Below are positions 8,237 through 12,909 of a stretch of 12,909 nt of DNA, one piece after another (the first letter of the stretch is position 1; every line of letters starts with the position of its first letter). The stretch is taken from contig JAILEJ010000216.1 of the NCBI GenBank assembly GCA_024688095.1, positions 1 to 12,909 on the forward strand. The letters are read 5' to 3'. The notes under the pieces are model-generated. The model made no database searches. It saw nothing but the letters and a program-made list of their open reading frames with translations, and was not told the origin of the DNA. The translations under genes were made by a program, and so were the position numbers. The stretch comes from Butyrivibrio sp. GTDB taxonomy: Bacteria > Bacillota > Clostridia > Lachnospirales > Lachnospiraceae.

Positions 8237-8312
8237 TACATACCACCCCTCTATCAGAGAAGATAAGTATCTTTAATAATTCTTGTTTTTCACATTTCAC
8301 TTGTTATCTTTA

Positions 8313-9239
8313 TCAGCCTTTAACTGCACCTACTGTAATACCACCGATAAAGTACTTCTGAACAAATGGATATAATAAAACGATAGGACCTGTTGCAAGT
8401 ACCGCTGTTGCCATCTTAAGTGATTCTGTAGGAACATCTGCAAGTGAAATATACTGGCCGGCAATTGAGTTCTTAAGTGACTGTACTTCATTTACAACCT
8501 TATAAAGGTTATACTGAAGTGGAACTACTGTTACCTGAGAGCTTAAGAACAGTGATGACTGGTACCATTCATTCCAATAACCAAGTGCCAGGAATAATCC
8601 TATAGTTGCAAGTGCCGGCTTAAGCATTGGAAGAATCAGTGCTGTAAATATTTTCATATCTCCTGCGCCATCAATCTTGCCTGATTCTGTAATTTCAAAA
8701 GGAATTGATTTAACAAAGTTTTTCATCAAAATGATCAACCATGGTGACATCAGAAGTGGCAAAAGAACTGCAAAATAACTGTCTTTCAAATGATATGTCT
8801 GAGTCATAAGAAGATAATAAGGTGCAAGACCTGCCTGGAAAAGGCTTGTAAAATATATAAAGAATGAAATGCCATTTCTAAGTACGAAGTCTTTTCTCTG
8901 AAGTGCATAACCTGTCATAGCAATAATGCTAAGGCCGATCGTTGTTCCCACAAGTGTAAGGATTATTGTAAGTACATATGATTTCCAGATGAGACCACCT
9001 GCAACTACCATTTCATATGCCTTTAAAGTAAATCCTTCAGGTATAAGTTTTACACCTTCTGATCTTATTATTTCTTCACTTGTAAATGAAGTTCCTATAA
9101 TTATCAAAAACGGAAAGATACAAGCCAGTGCATAAAATGTTGTAACAACATATCCTATTCCTCTTATAATCTTATCCGATGTACCTATCTTTACCTTTGG
9201 TCCTGAAGACTGTAAGTCTAAATCTTTTTTCTTAGCCAT
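8313..9239 (-). CDS. Carbohydrate ABC transporter permease, YtcP/AraQ type
   Basis: The 308-residue membrane protein shows about six hydrophobic segments, starting near residues 27-50 and 88-110. The conserved EAA loop of sugar permeases spans about residues 182-204 (EITESGKIDGAGDMKIF), which contacts the cytoplasmic ATPase. The C-terminal YPFVQKYFIGGITVGAVKG is characteristic of the YtcP-like branch that partners LplB-like permeases and LipO-like lipoproteins. AGAGGATAAT precedes the ATG. It is second in the leftward operon, 47 bases after the first permease gene. Substrate specificity cannot be inferred from the permease itself. Confidence 0.93.
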   Translation of the reverse strand: MAKKKDLDLQSSGPKVKIGTSDKIIRGIGYVVTTFYALACIFPFLIIIGTSFTSEEIIRSEGVKLIPEGFTLKAYEMVVAGGLIWKSYVLTIILTLVGTTIGLSIIAMTGYALQRKDFVLRNGISFFIYFTSLFQAGLAPYYLLMTQTYHLKDSYFAVLLPLLMSPWLIILMKNFVKSIPFEITESGKIDGAGDMKIFTALILPMLKPALATIGLFLALGYWNEWYQSSLFLSSQVTVVPLQYNLYKVVNEVQSLKNSIAGQYISLADVPTESLKMATAVLATGPIVLLYPFVQKYFIGGITVGAVKG

Positions 9240-9286
9240 ATTATCCTCTCAATCTATCAACTATAATAATCAATCTTTTCTATTTA

Positions 9287-10246
9287 TTAGAACAATGAAT
9301 AGTCTGGTTCGATTTTCTTAACAATAAAGTTGGTGATCATAACCATAAGGAAACCGATTATAGACTGATAAAGTCCAACTGCAGATGCTGTTGAGAAATT
9401 GAAATCTGTCATTGTTGCACGATATACATATGTTTCAATGATATCTGTTGTATCGTATAGAAGTGGATTTGTTCCAACTACGTTATAGAACAGACCAAAG
9501 TTACCTTTAACAATTCCTCCAAGTGCAAATAAAAGAAGTATAACAACTGTAGGCTTGAGGCTTGGGAGAATAATGTACCAAATCTTCTGCCAACCATTTG
9601 CACCATCAACTCTTGCAGCTTCCACAATTTCTTCATCTATACCACATATTGATGCGAAATAAACAACTGAATTGTATCCTGTTGTCTGCCATAGATGAAT
9701 AATTACAAGCAGAACCGGCCAGACGCCTTTATCAGAATATGGTCCCCATGGTTCCATTCCAAGCTTTACAAGAATTGTATTTACAAATCCTGTATCATAG
9801 TTAAGAAGATTGAATACTAAAAGTCCAACAAGAACCTGTGAAATAAAGTATGGCAGGAACATCATTGTCTGAGATACCTTCTTAAATATTTTGCTCTGCA
9901 TTTCATTAAGAAGTATTGCCATTACTACTGCAACCAGGTTTCCAAGAATTATAAATGCAAGATTGTATAAAATTGTATTTTTGGTAAGCTGTAATAATTT
10001 ACCGGATTGTGCCAGAAATTCAAAATTCTGCATTCCTACAAATTTGCTTCCAAAAATTCCATCTCGATAATTATATTTAACAAACGCAACCCATATTCCA
10101 GGTAACGGTGCATAGCTAAATGCAATAAAGAAAACAATCGCCGGAAGGCACATGAATAATAATGTTCTATTTCTCCAAATCTTTTGCCCAAAAGTCATCT
10201 GAGATGTCTGGACTTTCCCCTTCTTTGTAACACTTTTACTTTCCAT
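9287..10246 (-). CDS. Carbohydrate ABC transporter permease, LplB type
   Basis: The 319-residue integral membrane protein has a first membrane span at about residues 29-55 and further hydrophobic segments near 93-113, 130-147, 176-200, 232-248 and 290-309. The EAA loop is at about 209-228 (EAARVDGANGWQKIWYIILP), the docking site for the ATPase. The LplB branch imports oligosaccharides or their derivatives. It is the first gene of the leftward operon. An excellent AGGAGGG stands four bases before the ATG. No ATP-binding subunit is encoded in the window, which is usual for this subfamily: a shared MsmK/MsmX-type ATPase encoded elsewhere normally energises it. Confidence 0.93.
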   Translation of the reverse strand: MESKSVTKKGKVQTSQMTFGQKIWRNRTLLFMCLPAIVFFIAFSYAPLPGIWVAFVKYNYRDGIFGSKFVGMQNFEFLAQSGKLLQLTKNTILYNLAFIILGNLVAVVMAILLNEMQSKIFKKVSQTMMFLPYFISQVLVGLLVFNLLNYDTGFVNTILVKLGMEPWGPYSDKGVWPVLLVIIHLWQTTGYNSVVYFASICGIDEEIVEAARVDGANGWQKIWYIILPSLKPTVVILLLFALGGIVKGNFGLFYNVVGTNPLLYDTTDIIETYVYRATMTDFNFSTASAVGLYQSIIGFLMVMITNFIVKKIEPDYSLF

Positions 10247-10283
10247 AGACCCTCCTGTTTTTGATACATATATTTCTTTTGCT

Positions 10284-10295
10284 GAAATCGGTTTC
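10284..10295. promoter_or_regulatory. LacI-type operator, leader-side copy
   Basis: GAAATCGGTTTC has the GAAANCGNTTTC dyad with central CG that LacI-family proteins read. It lies 37 bases upstream of the first permease start codon, inside the inferred 5' leader of the leftward operon. It is the exact reverse complement of the copy at 10435-10446. Here it could serve as a transcription roadblock or as the partner site for a DNA loop. With flanks (TGAAATCGGTTTCT) it matches 13 of 14 positions of the catabolite-response (cre) consensus, so CcpA is an alternative binder. Confidence 0.72.
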
Positions 10296-10303
10296 TGAAT
10301 GGT

Positions 10304-10337
10304 TCAAAAATATTTTTCCTTTAAAACATATTTTTGA
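10304..10337 (-). other. AT-rich stem-loop in operon leader
   Basis: TCAAAAATAT and ATATTTTTGA are exact reverse complements. Inside them TTTT pairs with AAAA across a single bulged C, giving a 14-bp stem with a five-base loop. In the leftward transcript the loop reads AAAGG, a Shine-Dalgarno-like sequence with no start codon nearby. It lies between the two operator copies. All pairs but two are A-T, so stability is modest. Confidence 0.4.
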
Positions 10338-10434
10338 CTTTTTCACATCATATACCCGATTTGTTCATTTTTTATTCATTCTTTTCACACTTAATTCACA
10401 GTTATTTGTGTATTTTTTACTACGATTTCTTTTT

Positions 10435-10446
10435 GAAACCGATTTC
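10435..10446. promoter_or_regulatory. LacI-type operator at the divergent promoters
   Basis: GAAACCGATTTC is the inverted copy of the 10284 site, with centres 151 bases apart. It begins eight bases after the inferred -10 element of the leftward promoter, so it covers the likely start point. It also sits just upstream of the TATAAT of a candidate rightward promoter. Bound repressor could therefore block both directions. The flanked 14-mer TGAAACCGATTTCA fits the cre consensus at every position, so catabolite control by CcpA is possible. Both copies also share the bases that are free in the cre consensus, which favours the dedicated regulator at 1090-2151. Confidence 0.78.
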
Positions 10447-10450
10447 ATAC

Positions 10451-10456
10451 TATAAT
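10451..10456 (+). promoter_or_regulatory. Candidate -10 element for the lyase gene
   Basis: A perfect TATAAT on the plus strand would start transcription near 10463 and leave a leader of about 158 bases before the lyase gene. The matching -35 region (about 10427-10433, TTCTTTT) is poor, so the promoter may need an activator or another start may be used. The operator lies between these two elements, and the sequence overlaps the leftward promoter, so the two promoters could compete for polymerase. Confidence 0.4.
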
Positions 10457-10483
10457 CTTATACAAGTGATTCGTTGTTGTCAA
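10455..10483 (-). promoter_or_regulatory. Sigma-A-type promoter of the transporter/glycosidase operon
   Basis: Read leftward, a perfect -35 hexamer TTGACA (10483-10478) is followed by a 17-base spacer and a -10 hexamer TAAGAT (10460-10455; four of six consensus bases). Transcription should begin about 10448-10446, at the edge of the operator. The leader to the first permease would be about 200 bases long. It is the best promoter match in the region for the leftward direction. Confidence 0.65.
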
Positions 10484-10550
10484 TACTTTTTGTACGAATT
10501 GACCAAAGCAACAATTATACAAATGTATTTTTGGGTAATTTTAACAATTA

Positions 10551-10564
10551 TTTGTATATACAAA
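10551..10564. promoter_or_regulatory. Perfect palindrome in lyase-gene leader
   Basis: TTTGTATATACAAA is a perfect 14-bp dyad 56 bases upstream of the lyase start codon. Its half-site ATACAAA recurs exactly at 10517-10523, with one-mismatch versions at 10460-10466 and 10489-10495 (inverted). It differs from the LacI-type operator. It may bind a second regulator. The AT-rich background makes chance a real alternative. Confidence 0.35.
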
Positions 10565-10583
10565 AAAATTGCTATTTGATACT

Positions 10584-10628
10584 ATGTTTAATGAATTCTA
10601 TTCAAAAAGGGGTGTTTATAATGTTTAA
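10584..10628 (+). other. Possible 14-codon leader ORF with duplicated lyase start
   Basis: The bases ATGTTTAATGAATT (10584-10597) match the lyase gene start ATGTTTAACGAATT (10621-10634) at 13 of 14 positions, and both encode MFNEF. The upstream copy opens a 14-codon frame, MFNEFYSKRGVYNV, whose TAA overlaps the lyase start by eight bases. It contains the lyase ribosome binding site. No Shine-Dalgarno sequence precedes it, so translation is doubtful. It may be a small duplication or a decoy start. Confidence 0.3.
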
Positions 10629-12429
10629 CGAATTTAATTACAGCAACAGAGACTTTTGGAACAATATCTATAAAAAAGAACTGATCATAAATAAAGGTAA
10701 TGAAATAGTTTCACAGTTATCATCAGAGGGAATTCCAGAACTACCCCTGCAACTTTGGTGCGAATTTATACAAAATGGTAACAGGGTAAATTTTGAACAT
10801 AACTTCTTCACAAGACGCAAGTTTTTAGTAACATTAGTTATGTATGAAGGTATCGTGAATAATGGAAGTGTGCTCCCACATATAGCTGAATTAATCTGGG
10901 CAATATGTGAGGAAAGTTCCTGGTGTCTGCCCGCACATAACAGTTATTACAGAGACAAACCTCAGCTTCCTCTCCCTGATGTTTCCCGCCCTGTAATAGA
11001 TTTATTTGCTGCAGAAACCGGAGCTCTTTTATCCATGGTATATCGTGTCGCCGGAGACAATTTAGAAGCTACCTATCCAGGAATACAATCCAGAATCGAA
11101 TATGAGCTTGAAAGAAGAATTTTCATCCCATATAAAACAACACACTTCTGGTGGATGGGACACGATGACGAACCAATGTGTAATTGGACTGTCTGGTGCA
11201 CCCAAAACATCCTACTGTCTACCTCCATACTAAAAAATGATGATTCGGAATATACAAATTTTGCAATTGATAAAGCAGATAAGTCAATCGGATTCTTTTT
11301 AAAGGACTATGGTGAAGATGGCTGTTGCAGTGAAGGTGCTCAATATTATAGGCATGCTGGCCTATGTCTTTTTGGTGCACTTTATATCCTCGACAAAATG
11401 GCCCCTGGAAAATTTGATCATTATAAAAAAGAAACTAAGATAAGAAACATTGCTGAATATATTGCACACATGCATGTAAGTGGAAAATATTATCTTAATT
11501 TTGCTGATTGTAGCCCTATTGCAGGACGTAGAAGCGTTCGCGAACACCTCTTTGGAAAATATGTGGGAAGTGATTTTCTGGCAGCCTTTGCTGCATCAGA
11601 TTTTTCTTTTGACCCGGATCCATATAAGTTTAATGTTCAGGATGATAGTGAAGGAATAAATCTTTTTTACCAACTTTTAACTGCATATTATGGAAATCAG
11701 GTTTGCAATGCCGCTATATCCTACTCCAACATTAATCAATACCATTTTTATCCATCAGTTGGACTTATGAAAGTCTGCTCGGATAATGGAATGTATGTAG
11801 CCGGAATAAAAGCTGGAAACAATGATGATAGCCATAACCACAATGATGTAGGCAGTATCACTTTGTACAAAAATGGAGAACCGTCCCTTATAGATATCGG
11901 AGTTGAAAGCTATACCAGAAAAACTTTTTCTAATCAGCGATATGAAATATGGACTATGCAATCTTCATGGCATAATCTCCCGGAATTTGATCCTGAAGGT
12001 GAGAAATATATGCAGCTTCCGGGAAAAGAATTTGCAGCAAATATTATGGAAACATACCCTGATAAATCAGGTCTGTTAATGGACATAGCTGGTGCATATA
12101 ACGGATTAAATAATAGCAGACCTGTAAAATCGCTTGGGAAATATCTAAGGTCAGTTTCACTTAGTAATGATGGTCTTATAATAGAAGACTCCACAGACTA
12201 TTCAGGACTAATCGCACTGACACTTATGACCAGGGAAAGCGTCATCATCTCAGAAAACGACAACTCCAGACTAATCTGCGGAGACTCAGTGATAGAATTA
12301 AATAATATTCAAAAAGTTAATTGTGAAAAAGTAAGCATAACCGATCCAAGACTTTTAAGTGCGTGGCCGGATACGCTTTATAGAACAAGGATATACTTTA
12401 CAGAAAAGGTAAAGCTTATTATAAAGTAA
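10621..12429 (+). CDS. Heparinase II/III-like polysaccharide lyase, cytoplasmic
   Basis: From the ATG at 10621 the product is 602 residues. An N-terminal alpha/alpha-toroid (about 40-330) precedes a heparinase II/III-like beta-sandwich (about 375-600, PF07940 type). The sandwich has the diagnostic HNHNDVGS (405-412), SLIDIGVESY and SSWHNLPEF (448-456). Probable catalytic residues by family analogy are N188 in CNWT, Y242 or Y243 in EGAQYYRHAG, and H405 or H407. Such enzymes cleave uronic-acid glycosidic bonds by beta-elimination. No signal peptide is seen, so it would act on imported oligosaccharides. AAAAAGGGGTG just upstream supports this start. An in-frame ATG at 10474 would add 49 codons but has no ribosome binding site and gives a Tyr/Asn-rich extension unlike the family. 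It is divergent from the transporter operon and shares its control region. The exact lyase family and substrate cannot be assigned. Confidence 0.85.
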   Translation: MFNEFNYSNRDFWNNIYKKELIINKGNEIVSQLSSEGIPELPLQLWCEFIQNGNRVNFEHNFFTRRKFLVTLVMYEGIVNNGSVLPHIAELIWAICEESSWCLPAHNSYYRDKPQLPLPDVSRPVIDLFAAETGALLSMVYRVAGDNLEATYPGIQSRIEYELERRIFIPYKTTHFWWMGHDDEPMCNWTVWCTQNILLSTSILKNDDSEYTNFAIDKADKSIGFFLKDYGEDGCCSEGAQYYRHAGLCLFGALYILDKMAPGKFDHYKKETKIRNIAEYIAHMHVSGKYYLNFADCSPIAGRRSVREHLFGKYVGSDFLAAFAASDFSFDPDPYKFNVQDDSEGINLFYQLLTAYYGNQVCNAAISYSNINQYHFYPSVGLMKVCSDNGMYVAGIKAGNNDDSHNHNDVGSITLYKNGEPSLIDIGVESYTRKTFSNQRYEIWTMQSSWHNLPEFDPEGEKYMQLPGKEFAANIMETYPDKSGLLMDIAGAYNGLNNSRPVKSLGKYLRSVSLSNDGLIIEDSTDYSGLIALTLMTRESVIISENDNSRLICGDSVIELNNIQKVNCEKVSITDPRLLSAWPDTLYRTRIYFTEKVKLIIK

Positions 12430-12434
12430 GCTTT
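12411..12434. terminator. Possible bidirectional terminator at convergent gene ends
   Basis: AAAGCTTA and TAAGCTTT form an exact 8-bp inverted repeat with an eight-base loop, and one mismatch further out three more pairs extend it. It contains the stop codons of both convergent genes (12419-12421 and 12427-12429). Downstream sequence is only T-rich (CCTTCTATCTGTTC rightward), with no clean U run in either direction, so termination may be weak. Confidence 0.45.
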
Positions 12435-12909
12435 CCTTCTATCTGTTCAAAATTAATAACTTTCTTTGTTCCATCTTTTAATGTAATAATAGTATCTCCA
12501 TAACTACCGGTGCCAGCCCTGTCGGTATTTTCGATACTTGCAATGCTAAATATCTCATCCCTTGTAAATGGTGTAGAACCTTCTCTTGTAAGTACCTGTG
12601 ATACCATTATATAAGATTCAGAACTATCATATTGATTATTAAAATCAGCAGCTCCATAAATAACAATTGATTTTTCCGAATCAGGGTTTGTACCTTCACT
12701 TGCGACTATATCAATATCAGCAAATCCATTATAAACAGTCATAGCCATCTGCTTATAATTGCCCTGTGAATCCTTTCCTGACATTATAATTGCTTTGGCA
12801 TTTTCTTCCTCAAACTTCATGATAACTGTTCCATTATCAGGAAATCCGTATGATCCCAGAGTGAATGTGACCGGTCTCTTAAATAATCTGTGCTTATCGA
12901 CTCTTACAA
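12419..12909 (-). CDS. Unrecognised protein, C-terminal part (cut by right edge)
   Basis: A minus-strand frame of 162 whole codons runs from the right window edge to a TAA at 12421-12419. An internal ATG at 12820-12818 is probably not the start, because the frame stays open upstream to the edge with protein-like sequence (PVTFTLGSYGFPDNGTVI). Alternating hydrophobic and polar residues, many Gly/Asp/Asn/Ser turns and a TLKDGTKKVINFEQIEG ending suggest a beta-sandwich C-terminal domain, as found in extracellular carbohydrate-active enzymes. No membrane span is visible. I do not recognise the family, and no catalytic motif is present in this fragment. It converges on the lyase gene with an 11-base overlap and could belong to the same utilisation locus. 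Confidence 0.7.
   Translation of the reverse strand, partial: VRVDKHRLFKRPVTFTLGSYGFPDNGTVIMKFEEENAKAIIMSGKDSQGNYKQMAMTVYNGFADIDIVASEGTNPDSEKSIVIYGAADFNNQYDSSESYIMVSQVLTREGSTPFTRDEIFSIASIENTDRAGTGSYGDTIITLKDGTKKVINFEQIEGKLTL

Noticed and set aside
10202..10268. Short minus-strand frame from an ATG at 10268 overlapping the first permease start
   Set aside because: No ribosome binding site precedes it, it is out of frame with the permease, and its basic composition looks like a shadow frame.
10474..10620. In-frame ATG at 10474 that would extend the lyase by 49 residues
   Set aside because: No ribosome binding site precedes it, the added residues are low-complexity and unlike heparinase-fold proteins, and a strong AAAAAGGGGTG lies right before the ATG at 10621.

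Overview
The window is AT-rich, with long A/T-dominated spacers and AGGAGG-type ribosome binding sites. Its sugar transporter is of the LplB/YtcP/LipO type and encodes no ATPase of its own. Together with a lipoprotein that carries a long Glu/Thr/Ala linker, this points to a low-GC Firmicute, most likely a Lachnospiraceae-type gut or rumen anaerobe (Butyrivibrio/Roseburia-like). That assignment is by family resemblance only. No rRNA, tRNA, CRISPR array, insertion sequence or phage gene was seen.

Layout. Positions 1-230 (minus) hold the N-terminal part of an unrecognised protein running off the left edge. Positions 479-1093 (plus) encode a Nudix hydrolase of the ADP-ribose pyrophosphatase type. 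Its last codons overlap the end of a six-gene leftward cluster. In transcription order the cluster is: permease (10246-9287), permease (9239-8313), solute-binding lipoprotein (8174-6471), GH2 beta-galactosidase-like enzyme (6339-4009), GH35 beta-galactosidase (3974-2193, GTG start) and a LacI-family regulator (2151-1090). A 374-base divergent control region (10247-10620) separates the cluster from a rightward heparinase II/III-like lyase gene (10621-12429). The lyase gene converges on, and overlaps by 11 bases, the C-terminal part of an unrecognised minus-strand protein that leaves the window on the right (12419-12909).

How the genes may work together. The lipoprotein and two permeases would import an oligosaccharide, with an ATPase supplied from elsewhere. 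The GH2, GH35 and lyase proteins all lack signal peptides, so they should act on it in the cytoplasm. This is a compact Gram-positive polysaccharide-utilisation locus, probably for a galactose-rich glycan that also carries uronic acid. The substrate is inference. No unsaturated-glucuronyl hydrolase (GH88/GH105) is present to handle an ordinary lyase product.

Control. The divergent region carries two copies, in inverted orientation, of the same 12-base LacI-type operator. One sits at the inferred start point of the leftward operon and inside the -35/-10 spacer of a candidate rightward promoter. The other lies 37 bases upstream of the first permease start codon. A strong hairpin between the lipoprotein and GH2 genes could set transporter and enzyme levels apart. 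The regulator gene comes last in the cluster.
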